NCBI RefSeq assembly: GCF_000309385.1
Contig: NZ_JH976537.1
Span: forward strand, 3,280,540-3,344,539
Source of the DNA: Nodosilinea nodulosa PCC 7104
GTDB lineage: Bacteria; Cyanobacteriota; Cyanobacteriia; Phormidesmidales; Phormidesmidaceae
DNA length: 64,000 nt
Reading direction: 5' to 3'
Below are positions 51,158 to 59,806 of the stretch, one piece after another (within the stretch, counting starts at the first letter, position 1; each line of letters starts with the position of its first letter). Under the pieces are notes generated by a model. The model was not told where the DNA came from and did not search any database. It was given only the letters and a program-made list of their open reading frames with translations. Both the position numbers and the translations under genes were made by a program.

Positions 51158-52120
51158 CTATTTCGCTGGGGTTTCGCCGTTGGCCAGCCAGTGGGCGCAG
51201 TCGGCCCCGAGCTGGGTTTCGGCTACGGTCTCATACCAGTGGATATCTTCGGTGGTGAGGGTATCGCGCCAGCGGCCATTGGTGCCCTTGTTGATAAAGG
51301 TTTTGGCCCCGCCCTCAAAGATTTGGCCCGCCAGGGGCACGACCTGCTCGGCGTGGTTCTTCATGTAGTCAAAGGTGCAGTGCTCTACGATCGCGTCCCA
51401 GCGGGCCTGATCGATGGGGATGTCGAGAAACGCGGCGATGCGGCGCATTTGGCCGGGCATGTCCTGCTTGAGCTGGGCGTAGTGCACCATCAGCACGTTG
51501 GGCAGGTGGCGAATCTCCCACCAGGAGCGCACATTCTCCCACATCGACCAGAAGGGATAGCCATCCCCCTGTAGCCAGTCGTGGAAGTACTGGCGAATGG
51601 AGCTGGGGGGCGGCTCAATCGGTGGCCCCACCAGGCCGGGGGTGTTGTTCAAAATGTCGTAAAACATGCCGTTGGCGCTGGCGTGGTGGTTGTAGAGGCT
51701 CCAGAGCACGTCGCGCCCATCGCGGCCAATGTAGATGTACTTGGCCTGGGGCGAAAAGACCAGGGCATCGACGGGCAGGTGGGTCTTGAGAAAGCGGCGG
51801 TGAGTTTGGGCTTCCACCGCCGCCATTTTCTCCGGGGCGGGGGGCACCCGCAGATCCATCCAGGGCGACATTTCGCTGACGTTGAGCCCTTCCTGGCCGT
51901 TGAAAATCAGCTGGGCCACGATCTGCTGCATCCACGTGGTGCCCGATTTGGCGTAGGTGGCAATGATGACGTCGTCGTCGCGAAACTGAAAGTCGTTCCA
52001 AATAGTTGAATCGAAATGGTGGCTGTGCAGCTCGCGGGTTTTGCTTGGCCAAAAATGGGTTCCTGCGCCGGACTGATTTGCCAATGGGGGTTGAGCAGGC
52101 TTGTCGATGGCTTGGGTCAT
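51158..52120 (-). CDS. PAPS-dependent sulfotransferase (Sulfotransfer_1)
   Basis: 320 residues. The 5'-phosphosulfate loop is YAKSGTTWMQQ (Lys58-Trp63), the catalytic base is in FLKTHLP (His114), and the 3'-phosphate region is IYIGRDGRDVLWSLYNH. The C-terminal G-x-x-G-x-W segment is KGTNGRWRDTLT. These define cytosolic-type sulfotransferases acting on small hydroxylated or amine metabolites. There is no signal or membrane helix. GAAGGAGA lies 7 nt before ATG 52120. The acceptor is unknown; no biosynthetic cluster is adjacent. Confidence 0.92.
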   Translation of the reverse strand: MTQAIDKPAQPPLANQSGAGTHFWPSKTRELHSHHFDSTIWNDFQFRDDDVIIATYAKSGTTWMQQIVAQLIFNGQEGLNVSEMSPWMDLRVPPAPEKMAAVEAQTHRRFLKTHLPVDALVFSPQAKYIYIGRDGRDVLWSLYNHHASANGMFYDILNNTPGLVGPPIEPPPSSIRQYFHDWLQGDGYPFWSMWENVRSWWEIRHLPNVLMVHYAQLKQDMPGQMRRIAAFLDIPIDQARWDAIVEHCTFDYMKNHAEQVVPLAGQIFEGGAKTFINKGTNGRWRDTLTTEDIHWYETVAETQLGADCAHWLANGETPAK

Positions 52121-52207
52121 GAATGGGTCTCCTTCGGAAACGTAAAACGTAGTGGTTGTTACACAGCTCTGGTAGCTACAAGCTGTTGGGCAGAGTTTTC
52201 GGATGCA

Positions 52208-52270
52208 TGGGAGGGGGGATGGGGGGAGGGGGAGATGGGGGGGATGGAGGGGATGGGGGAGAAGGGGGGC
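52208..52270. repeat. G-rich minisatellite
   Basis: Variants of GGGGGAT/GGGGGAGAT in tandem; the complement of the CCCCCAT-type tracts at 44674 and in the STAND gene. Confidence 0.8.
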
Positions 52271-52354
52271 TATCTCTGGCGATTAGGAAGGTATTTCAAT
52301 GACGGACCTCGCGCTGGCTCCCTGGTGGAGTGGGAGGAACTCTTGGTTTGCGGC

Positions 52355-52381
52355 TCTGCCGCCTGAAATTGGCGGCAGAGT
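52355..52381 (-). terminator. Hairpin downstream of the double-GNAT gene
   Basis: Perfect 10-bp stem CTCTGCCGCC (52355-52364) and GGCGGCAGAG (52372-52381), 7-nt loop, about 60 nt past the minus-strand stop. No T tract, so termination is likely but not certain. Confidence 0.6.
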
Positions 52382-52441
52382 TGCTAAAGTGCATTCCAAG
52401 GCAGAGCATGGGCACCAGAGGCCGCGAAGGCTACCGAGGAT

Positions 52442-53323
52442 CTAGAACAAAATCGACGGCAGAAAGGCCCCGGCGGGCTGGTGGTAGAGGCCGCGGCTCA
52501 TGAGCGTCATGGGTTGAACGACGCGCAGGCCATGCTCCAGGCACCAGCGAAACAGGGAACTGTTGCGGGTGGGCAGCAAAAAGCCGGGACCGTCGAAGGC
52601 GGGAGCCGCGCCAATTAGGGCTTTGAGGGCTTCGTTGTGGTAACCCACCGCATGGCCAAAGAAGCCCAGCCCCGTGGCGTAGCCGACGATCTGGCCGTTG
52701 TGCTCGACCAGGGTGGCGGTGCCCTGGTCGATGGCTTGGCGCAGTTCGCTGCTGCGGGTGAAGCCGTGGACTTGCAGGCAGAGGCGATCGCACTCTGCCA
52801 CATCCACCTCGGTGGCGGGCCGCACCGGGTAGCCGGGGATGGCCAGGTTAAGCGCTGGCCCCTGGAGGTTGGCCAGGGGTTCTTGCACATCAAAGCCCAG
52901 CTTGATGTAGAGCGACAGCGATCGGTTGTGGAAGGCGGTCTGGACCAGGCGCACGCCAGCGAATCCCTGCTGCTCGGCGCGATCGAGCACAGATTCCATC
53001 AGGCGGCGGCCCAGGCTGGCGTTTTGAACCGCCGGGGTGACGGTGATGGGGCCAACGCCTGCGATCGCAGACTCTTCCCAGAGAAAGTTGCTGCCCACGA
53101 CCTGCCCGGCCGCCTCCGCCACCACTGAGTAGACGTTGGGGTGGGCAAACAGCATGCCCATCATGCCCTGAACCACCTCCTGGTTGGAAAAGTCGGGCGG
53201 GAAGTTGTGCTGTGCGGAAATTTGCCTGAAGGCGTCGTAGCAAATCTGGCCGCAGATCGCGGCATCAGCCGGGGTGCCCCGCCGCAGCGTGAGGGCGGCG
53301 GGTGGGGTGGTGGTGTAGACCAT
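52442..53323 (-). CDS. Tandem GNAT acetyltransferase
   Basis: 293 residues in two GNAT-like halves. The first (~10-150) is complete, with VVGSNFLWEES, the acetyl-CoA region VTPAVQNASLGRRLMESVLD and NRSLSLYIKLGFDVQEP. The second (~165-290) is more degenerate, ending with a DUF4922-type or SCP2-less tail (PTRNSSLFRWCLEHGLRVVQ and PMTLMSRGLY). Tandem GNATs of this type are common in bacteria; the acceptor is unknown. It begins 4 nt after the stop of the VOC gene, so the two form an operon. Confidence 0.9.
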   Translation of the reverse strand: MVYTTTPPAALTLRRGTPADAAICGQICYDAFRQISAQHNFPPDFSNQEVVQGMMGMLFAHPNVYSVVAEAAGQVVGSNFLWEESAIAGVGPITVTPAVQNASLGRRLMESVLDRAEQQGFAGVRLVQTAFHNRSLSLYIKLGFDVQEPLANLQGPALNLAIPGYPVRPATEVDVAECDRLCLQVHGFTRSSELRQAIDQGTATLVEHNGQIVGYATGLGFFGHAVGYHNEALKALIGAAPAFDGPGFLLPTRNSSLFRWCLEHGLRVVQPMTLMSRGLYHQPAGAFLPSILF

Positions 53324-53327
53324 GGCG

Positions 53328-53813
53328 CTAGCTCCGGGCCTCCACTAGGGTCATCTGGTCGATCAGGGCGGGCAGGTGCTCGGGGCTGAGGGCGGCCTGG
53401 TACTTGGCGGCCATGGCCGGAGTCAGCAGCTCCAGCATGAGCCGGTTTTCAACCCAAAATTCCACTACGTCAAACAGTCCATCGCGGTTGGCGGCCAGCA
53501 CTCGCCAGCCTTCGCGATCGCCGATGCGCTCGATTTCTTCTAAGCTAACGGGCACCGAAATCGCCGCATGGAAAGAGATGTACTGGGATTGTTGAGGGGT
53601 GACGCGGAACCCAGACTGCCCCTGGTGGGCGCCGGGAATTAGCTCTGAGCCAGCCGGGTAAAACTCGATCAGGGTGCCAAAATCATCCCCCGCCAGGGCC
53701 ACGTAGCTGCCGGGGTTGGGGGGAAAGGGCGCTACCCGGCCCTGAAAAATCTCGGCCATGACGGTGGCCACGTGCAGAGGGTCGTTGACGCTGACAGAAA
53801 TGTGGTGAAGCAT
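53328..53813 (-). CDS. VOC (glyoxalase/dioxygenase-fold) family protein
   Basis: 161 residues from ATG 53813 (MLHHISVSVNDPLHVATVMA), supported by AAGGAGA 7 nt upstream; a 39-codon upstream extension is rejected. The LHHISVSV start, FGTLIEFYPAG and the late LMLELLTPA glutamate strand are typical of the vicinal oxygen chelate superfamily. Metal-ligand candidates are His3 or His4 and the Glu residues in these strands. The reaction cannot be inferred. Cotranscribed with the double-GNAT gene. Confidence 0.86.
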   Translation of the reverse strand: MLHHISVSVNDPLHVATVMAEIFQGRVAPFPPNPGSYVALAGDDFGTLIEFYPAGSELIPGAHQGQSGFRVTPQQSQYISFHAAISVPVSLEEIERIGDREGWRVLAANRDGLFDVVEFWVENRLMLELLTPAMAAKYQAALSPEHLPALIDQMTLVEARS

Positions 53814-54236
53814 GGGGTTCTCCTTACAGCTGAGTGAAGGCAATTCTGCGCCGGGTTGGCGCCGCAGAACCGCCGGGGGCATTTCCCCTGGGGAAATGAG
53901 AGCCAAAGCCATGGAGCCAGGCCGGGGCAACCTATATCACGGCCTGGTTGCCCCTTCGGCCCTGCTCAATGGTCGGTGTTAACCATGTCCTCAATATCGT
54001 CAGAAAGCCCCTGGGCTACCAGAGAAGATACCGACAGATAAGCGGTGACTTAACACCCTCACTTAAGCGTTAGGCGATCGCCCTGGATCGACGGCAGGTT
54101 AAAGGGTTGCGCGATCGCCCCAAGCCGTCCTTAACTCGAACTTATCTCGGTTAACTGGCGTAAAATAGATGAACAATTTAGGTGCCATCGCTACGCCCAC
54201 TCCTTCACGGCGTCCTTCGCCAAACCGTGACCTTAT
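53814..54236. promoter_or_regulatory. 423-nt divergent region with hairpins upstream of the VOC gene
   Basis: Between the VOC gene and the STAND gene, transcribed away from each other. Two perfect inverted repeats lie close to the VOC start: CATTTCCCC-t-GGGGAAATG (53880-53898), and GGGGCAACC / GGTTGCCCC (53924-53932 and 53946-53954). The rest is AT-richer towards the STAND gene. No coding frame is supportable. Confidence 0.55.
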
Positions 54237-57200
54237 ATGACCGCCAAAAAGAGTCGCAGACGGGGAGTCGTGCTATCCCTCACGGGCCAGCGTAAACTTG
54301 ACGCGGCCCGGCGGCAGCTTGAGCAAACCCTCAACAACGGCGATCGCTTCACCCTCGAAGAACTCAGCGATCGCACCCGCCTCGCCCTCAGCACCGTCAC
54401 CCGCGTCCTCGACAGCCACCACGGCGTCGACAAGCAAACCCTCGACCAGTTCTTCGCCGCCTTTGGCCTGCTGCTCGAGCGCACCGACTACCAACACCCC
54501 AACCCTATTGACCCAACCCCTATCGACCCACCGACCCACCGACCTCTCACTCCCCCATCCCCCCCTCTCCCCTGCTTCCCCTCCACTCCCACCATCGACT
54601 GGGGCGAAGCCATCGACGCCTCCCTCTTCTACGGACGCGCCACCGAACTCGACACCCTGGCGCAGTGGATTCAGCGCGATCGCTGCCGCCTGATCGCCAT
54701 CCTCGGCATGGGTGGGATTGGCAAGACAGCCCTGTCGGTGAAGCTGGCCCAGCGGGTGGGGGCGTGGGAGCGTGGGAGCGTGGGAGCGTGGGAAGGTAAG
54801 GAAGGTGAGGGAGATAGGGAAGGTGAGGGAGATAGGGAAGGTAGGGGAGTTATTTCTTCCCCATCTCCCCCATCCCCTTATCCCCTCATCCCCCCATCTC
54901 CTCATCCCCCCATCCCCCCATCCCCCTTCTCCGCCATCATCTGGCGCACCCTCCGCAACGCCCCGCCCCTGGAACTCCTGCTGAGCGATCTCATTCAGGT
55001 GCTCTCGGGGCAGCAGGAAAGTCCGTCATCGCTGGCGGTGGGGCCGCTGCTCGCGCGGGTGATGCACTACCTGCGGCAGCAGCGCTGTTTGCTGGTGCTC
55101 GACAATGGCGAAACCCTGCTGCAAGAGGGGAAGCTCACTGGCGCCTACCGGGAGGGCTACGAGGCCTATGGCGAACTGCTGCGCCAGGTGGGGGAGCTGC
55201 CCCACCAGAGCTGTGTGGTGCTGACCAGCCGCGAAAAGCCTTCGACCCTGGCGGCGCTGGAGGGGGAGATGCTGCCGGTGCGATCGCTCACCCTGCCCGG
55301 CCTGCACGCCACCGAAACCGATCTGCTGTTTGACACCATTGGCCTATCGCGATCGCCCCAGGGTCGCCACCGACTGCTCGACAGCTACGGCGGCAACCCC
55401 CTGGCACTTAAGATCGTGGCCACCTCCATTCGCGAGCTGTTTGGCGGCGATGTCGAAGCCTTTGTGCAGGAAGAAACCACCGTTTTCAACGGTATTCGGC
55501 GCCTGCTCGACCAGCAGTATCAGCGCCTCAGCCCCCTGGAGCAGCAGGTGATGGTGTGGCTGGCCATTGACCGCGACTGGGTAGCGATCGCCGATTTGCA
55601 AGACGACATTGTGCCCGCCATCCCCAAGCAGCGGCTGCTCGAAACCCTGGAGTCGCTGGCCCGGCGCAGCCTGATTGAGCAAAAACAGGCCCGCTTTACC
55701 CAGCAGCCGGTGGTCATGGAGTACGTGACCGAACGCCTGATTGAGCAGATCAGCGACGAAATCATCAACCTGCCCCAGGTGGCCCCAACCGAAGGGCTCC
55801 TGATTGACCACTACGCCCTGATCAAGGCCACCGCCAAGGAATACATCCGCGACAGTCAAACCCGCCTGATTTTGCAGCCCATTGTTCACAACCTGTGCGC
55901 CCGGTTCAACTCCACCGCTGCCCTCGACCAGCAGATGCAGCGCCTGCTGAGGCTGCTCCGCCAGACCTTTACCCAGAGCTATAGCTACGGCGTCGGCAAC
56001 CTGATCAACCTGATGCAGGCCCTCAAGCTCGATCTCACCGGCTACGACCTGTCGAGTTTGACCATCCGGCAGGCCTGTCTGCAAAAGACACCCATGCACC
56101 GGGTCAACCTGGCCCAGGCTCACCTGATGGCTTGCCGCTTTGCGGAGCCGGTTTCCCACCCCAACTCCATTGCGGTCAGCCCCGACGGCGATTTGGTCGC
56201 TACCGGCGGCGAAGACGGCATCGTGCAGATGTGGCAGGTGTCTACCGGGCAGCCAGTGCTCATGCTTCAGGCCCATTCCACCTACGTCTTTGCCCTCACC
56301 TTTAGCCCCGACGGCAAAACCCTGGTCAGCGGCAGCATGGATACGGGCATTCGCTTTTGGGATGTGGCCACCGGCAACTGCCTGCAAACCTGGCACTACC
56401 AGCATCCCTGGGGGCTGGCCTTTAGCCCCGATGGCACCGTGCTGGCGGGCAGCCTGGGCGACAGCGATCGCTCCATTTTGCTGTGGAACTGGCGCACGGG
56501 CGAATGCCTCAAAACCCTCGTCGGCCACAGAGGCCCGGCCAATGGGCTGGCCTTTGCCACCCGCCCCATCAGCCTCGCCCCCGGCGCGCCGCCGCGTCAG
56601 CTGCTGGCCAGCTGCGGGCAGGACGGCCTGGTCAAAATTTGGGACGTGGAGAGCGGTGAGTGCCTCCACACCCTGACCGAGCACACCAGCATGTGCTGGG
56701 CGATCGCGCTGCATCCCGAGGGCGATCGCGTGGTCACCAGCAGCTTTGACCACACCCTCAAGCTCTGGGATCTGGCCACGGGCACCTGCCTGCAAACCCT
56801 GCGCGGACACACGGGCGAAGTCTTTGGGGTCAGCTTTAGCCCCGCCAGCGACCTGGTCTCCGGCGACACCAGATACCTGCTGGCCAGCGCCAGCAGCGAT
56901 CGCACCATCCGCCTGTGGGATGTGGCCACGGGGCAATGTCTTAACCTGCTCCAGGGCCACGACGACGCTGTTTGGGGAGTCAGATTTGCCGCTGGCCGCG
57001 CCCCCGACGGCCAGTGGGCACCCGGCCAAACCCTAGTCAGCATCGGCATGGACCAAACCGTCCGCTTCTGGGACCTCAGCCGCCCCCTCCCCCCCTCCCC
57101 CTCTCCCCTCCCTGGCCACTGCCTCAAAACCATCCACGGCGGCAACTCCGGTCTTCGCTCCATCGCCTGCCACCCTCACCAACCCCTGATCGCCAGCGGC

Positions 57201-58145
57201 GGCCTCGGGCGCGCGATTCGGCTTTGGGATGCAGCGGGCCGCTGTGTGCAAGAACTCACGGGCTACGGCAGCAGCCTGTGGAAGGTGGCCTTTCACCCCC
57301 AGGGCGACCTGCTGGCCAGCGCTAGCCTCAACGGCGAAGTGCGAATTTGGGAACTGGCCACCGGACGCTGCCGCCACGTGCTGCGCCGCAACAACTCCTG
57401 GATTCAGGCGTTTGGCTATACTCCCCAGGGCTATTTGCTCAGCGCCAGCAGCTCCGATGCCACCCTGCGCTTTTGGGATAGCGACAGCGGCGAATGCTGG
57501 CGCAGCATCACCCTAGACTCCGATGCCTACATTCTGGGGCTGGCAGTTCACCCCCAGGGGCACTACTTCGTCACCACCGGCAACGACGGTGCGCTGCGCT
57601 GGTGGGATACCGAAACCGGCGCATGTCTGCGGGTCGGCGGCGGCCAGGAAGGCCACACCTGGGGCGTGGCTTTTCATCCCCAGGGGCACCTGATGGCGAC
57701 AGTGGGCAACAATATCGACATCAAGCTCTGGAATGCCGATACCGGCGAATACCTGGGCCTGCTGATGGGTCACACCGGCATCCACGGCGGGCTGGCGTTT
57801 AGCCCCGATGGGTCGCTGATGGTGAGCGGCCGCAGCGATCGCACCCTCCGCGTGTGGGATGTCGCCACCTGGCAGTGCCTGCGGGTGCTCGAAGGCCATA
57901 CGGGCGTAGTCACCTCCGTCATTTTTCTCAACGCCGTGGCCCCTGGCCATCAGCATCCCCTGGTCGCCACCGGCAGCCTCGACGAAACCATTCGCCTGTG
58001 GAGCATCGAAACCGGGGAATGCCTCGCCGTACTGCGCCCCGATCGCCTCTACGAAGCCATGAACATTGCTGGCGTCACCGGCCTCTCGCCCGGAGAAATC
58101 GCCACCCTCAAACGCCTGGGCGCCGTAGAGGGACAAGCCGAATGA
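54237..58145 (+). CDS. STAND protein: HTH-like, NB-ARC ATPase, 14 WD40 repeats
   Basis: 1302 residues. The N-terminal ~80 residues (VVLSLTGQRKLDAARRQLEQ, FTLEELSDRTRLALSTVTRV) form a helix-turn-helix-like module typical of cyanobacterial STAND proteins. The NB-ARC ATPase has the P-loop GMGGIGKTA (157-165), Walker B CLLVLDNGET (~283-292), the sensor VLTSREKP and the GNPLALK motif, then winged-helix/helical parts. Residues from ~640 form 14 WD40 repeats, enough for two seven-bladed propellers. Three C- or G-rich minisatellites lie in frame: residues ~100-118, ~174-232 just after the P-loop, and ~946-959 in the seventh WD repeat. STAND proteins act as signal-gated switches, some in antiphage defence; the ligand here is unknown. 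Confidence 0.94.
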   Translation: MTAKKSRRRGVVLSLTGQRKLDAARRQLEQTLNNGDRFTLEELSDRTRLALSTVTRVLDSHHGVDKQTLDQFFAAFGLLLERTDYQHPNPIDPTPIDPPTHRPLTPPSPPLPCFPSTPTIDWGEAIDASLFYGRATELDTLAQWIQRDRCRLIAILGMGGIGKTALSVKLAQRVGAWERGSVGAWEGKEGEGDREGEGDREGRGVISSPSPPSPYPLIPPSPHPPIPPSPFSAIIWRTLRNAPPLELLLSDLIQVLSGQQESPSSLAVGPLLARVMHYLRQQRCLLVLDNGETLLQEGKLTGAYREGYEAYGELLRQVGELPHQSCVVLTSREKPSTLAALEGEMLPVRSLTLPGLHATETDLLFDTIGLSRSPQGRHRLLDSYGGNPLALKIVATSIRELFGGDVEAFVQEETTVFNGIRRLLDQQYQRLSPLEQQVMVWLAIDRDWVAIADLQDDIVPAIPKQRLLETLESLARRSLIEQKQARFTQQPVVMEYVTERLIEQISDEIINLPQVAPTEGLLIDHYALIKATAKEYIRDSQTRLILQPIVHNLCARFNSTAALDQQMQRLLRLLRQTFTQSYSYGVGNLINLMQALKLDLTGYDLSSLTIRQACLQKTPMHRVNLAQAHLMACRFAEPVSHPNSIAVSPDGDLVATGGEDGIVQMWQVSTGQPVLMLQAHSTYVFALTFSPDGKTLVSGSMDTGIRFWDVATGNCLQTWHYQHPWGLAFSPDGTVLAGSLGDSDRSILLWNWRTGECLKTLVGHRGPANGLAFATRPISLAPGAPPRQLLASCGQDGLVKIWDVESGECLHTLTEHTSMCWAIALHPEGDRVVTSSFDHTLKLWDLATGTCLQTLRGHTGEVFGVSFSPASDLVSGDTRYLLASASSDRTIRLWDVATGQCLNLLQGHDDAVWGVRFAAGRAPDGQWAPGQTLVSIGMDQTVRFWDLSRPLPPSPSPLPGHCLKTIHGGNSGLRSIACHPHQPLIASGGLGRAIRLWDAAGRCVQELTGYGSSLWKVAFHPQGDLLASASLNGEVRIWELATGRCRHVLRRNNSWIQAFGYTPQGYLLSASSSDATLRFWDSDSGECWRSITLDSDAYILGLAVHPQGHYFVTTGNDGALRWWDTETGACLRVGGGQEGHTWGVAFHPQGHLMATVGNNIDIKLWNADTGEYLGLLMGHTGIHGGLAFSPDGSLMVSGRSDRTLRVWDVATWQCLRVLEGHTGVVTSVIFLNAVAPGHQHPLVATGSLDETIRLWSIETGECLAVLRPDRLYEAMNIAGVTGLSPGEIATLKRLGAVEGQAE
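54757..54932. repeat. In-frame minisatellite inside the STAND ATPase domain
   Basis: A purine-rich half (GTGGGAGC-type units about four times, then an 18-nt unit twice) is followed by a pyrimidine-rich half of CCCCCAT-type units. The halves are partly complementary and could fold. It codes for about 58 residues (V-G-A-W-E-R then E-G-D-R-E-G repeats, then S-P-P and P-H-P-P repeats). Confidence 0.88.
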
Positions 58146-58203
58146 ACTGGCTCACCTCATCGCCATCGCCCTAGCCATTCCAGTTAAGTCATTCCCCCTC
58201 AAA

Positions 58204-58292
58204 ACGCCCCCACGCCCCACGCCCCCACGCTCCAACACTCCAACACCCCCACACCCCCACGCCCCCACGCCCCCACGCTCAAACGCCCCCAC
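58204..58292. repeat. CCCCCACG heptamer-type minisatellite
   Basis: Tandem ACGCCCC/CCCCACG units between the STAND gene and the diguanylate cyclase gene, with sporadic substitutions (CCAACACT). Confidence 0.88.
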
Positions 58293-58324
58293 CTACAAAG
58301 ATTTACCGTCGATCGCGCAACAAC

Positions 58325-59806
58325 CTACGACGCCAACTCAGAGGTCAGCCTATACCGATTGCGCCCGGCCTCCTTCGCGGCATAGAGAGCCCGATCGGCC
58401 AGGGCCATAGCGTCTATAGCATCGGCGGCATCGGCCAGAGGTTTGGGCACCACCAGGTGAATGCCAAAACTCAGGGTGATCTGGCTTGTCGGGGTAGGGC
58501 AAGGGTGGGCAATCTGAAGGGCTGCGATCGCGCTTTGAATTTGCTCGACCACTTCCACCGCCCCAGCCAGCTCGGTATTGGGTAAGAGCACCACAAACTC
58601 TTCGCCGCCGTAGCGCGCCACGCAGTCGGCGGGCCGCTTGAGGCAGCCCTGCAAGGCCTGGGCCACGGCAACCAGGCAGCGATCGCCACTGGGGTGGCCA
58701 AAGGTATCGTTAAACTGTTTGAAATAGTCGATATCGCACAAGATCAGCGCTAGGGGCTGTTTTTCCCGCTGTAGGCGTCGCCATTCCTGCTCTAGCCGGT
58801 TATCAAAGCAGCGGCGGTTGGAAATTTGCGTCAACCCATCGGTATTGGAGATCCGTTTTAGCTCCTGGTTGGCCAAACTTAAGCGCTGGTGCAGCTCGGC
58901 ATGCTGGATTGAAATTTCTAGCTGCTGCACAATTAGGCTCAGCGTCTCTGCCTCCTGCTGCGCCCAGATATGGTTAGAGCAGGCGCTCTGCACCACCAGG
59001 CCGCCCCACAGACGACCGTGCTGATAAATCGGTAGGTGCAGGTCTTGGGGGGCGGTGACCAAAAACTTATGGCCTTCGCCCTGGGGGGAGCAGGTCGCGG
59101 ATTCGGCCAGACAACTCGGCTGGTCTTTGTCCTTTGGGAACGTCAAGGAATTGTGCTGAAGATAGGGGCAGCCTAAGTCCTCGGAATAGAAGTCTGAGGT
59201 GGGGATATGCCCTGCGATCGCCAGCAGTTTGTAGCGGTGCGGGGCACACCAGCGGTACACCAGCGCGCGACTGGCTTGCAGCAGGTCTTGAATGGCCTGA
59301 ACCGTGTTGTTCAGGGTGTCTTGCAGGTTGATTGAGGCATGGATGCCCTGCACAATCTGCCGGGAAATGGTTTCCCACTGGGCCTGGCGCTGGGCCTGTC
59401 TGCGCAGCTGACTGAGGTCTAAATGGGTGCGAACCCGGGCCAGCAGTTCGGTGGTATTGAAGGGTTTAGTGATGTAGTCTACCGCGCCACAGTCAAAGGC
59501 CTGCCCCAGATGCGCAACCTCATGGCTGGCCGTCAAAAAAATGATGGGAATGTGCACCGTTTCCGGATTTTGTTTCAGTCGATAGCACACGTCGAGGCCG
59601 CTCATTTCCGGCATCATTAAGTCCAGCAAAATTAGATCGGGCTTGACATCGGCCAGGCGTTCTAAAACCTGCTGGCCTCGCGTTGCAAAGGTCGTTCGAT
59701 AGTCCGCCGCCGCCAGCACCCCGTGCAAAATCTTGAGATTTACGGGGACATCATCGACGGCCATAATCAGGGGTTTGGCGGCCTTAAAACCCAGAGACTC
59801 AGGCAT
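58325..59806 (-). CDS. Response regulator diguanylate cyclase (REC-GAF-GGDEF)
   Basis: 493 residues. The receiver domain occupies ~12-130 (MAVDDVPVN, DLILLDLMMPEMSG, LTAS, TKPFN). A GAF domain follows (~150-310), in a form similar to those of phytochrome-linked proteins (ALVYRWCAPH, GGLVVQSACSNHIWAQQEAE). The C-terminal GGDEF domain has the intact active site RYGGEEF and, five residues before it, the inhibitory site RPAD (RxxD). An active, product-inhibited c-di-GMP synthase is expected. Its start overlaps the end of the phytochrome kinase gene by 8 nt, which implies translational coupling and a light-controlled phosphorelay. Confidence 0.95.
   Translation of the reverse strand: MPESLGFKAAKPLIMAVDDVPVNLKILHGVLAAADYRTTFATRGQQVLERLADVKPDLILLDLMMPEMSGLDVCYRLKQNPETVHIPIIFLTASHEVAHLGQAFDCGAVDYITKPFNTTELLARVRTHLDLSQLRRQAQRQAQWETISRQIVQGIHASINLQDTLNNTVQAIQDLLQASRALVYRWCAPHRYKLLAIAGHIPTSDFYSEDLGCPYLQHNSLTFPKDKDQPSCLAESATCSPQGEGHKFLVTAPQDLHLPIYQHGRLWGGLVVQSACSNHIWAQQEAETLSLIVQQLEISIQHAELHQRLSLANQELKRISNTDGLTQISNRRCFDNRLEQEWRRLQREKQPLALILCDIDYFKQFNDTFGHPSGDRCLVAVAQALQGCLKRPADCVARYGGEEFVVLLPNTELAGAVEVVEQIQSAIAALQIAHPCPTPTSQITLSFGIHLVVPKPLADAADAIDAMALADRALYAAKEAGRNRYRLTSELAS

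Larger units (their letters stand above)
52121..52441. other. Non-coding stretch with G-rich repeat and a hairpin
   Basis: Holds a G-rich minisatellite (52208-52270) and the hairpin at 52355-52381. No gene is supportable. The part next to 52121 should contain the sulfotransferase promoter. Confidence 0.5.

Noticed and set aside
55344-57029. 561-codon minus-strand open frame in the STAND gene
   Set aside because: Antisense shadow of the WD40 region, with G/A/Q/H-rich composition and no motif.
58204-58292. Possible CRISPR array
   Set aside because: Units are 7-8 nt, contiguous and without unique spacers; it is a minisatellite. No cas genes nearby.
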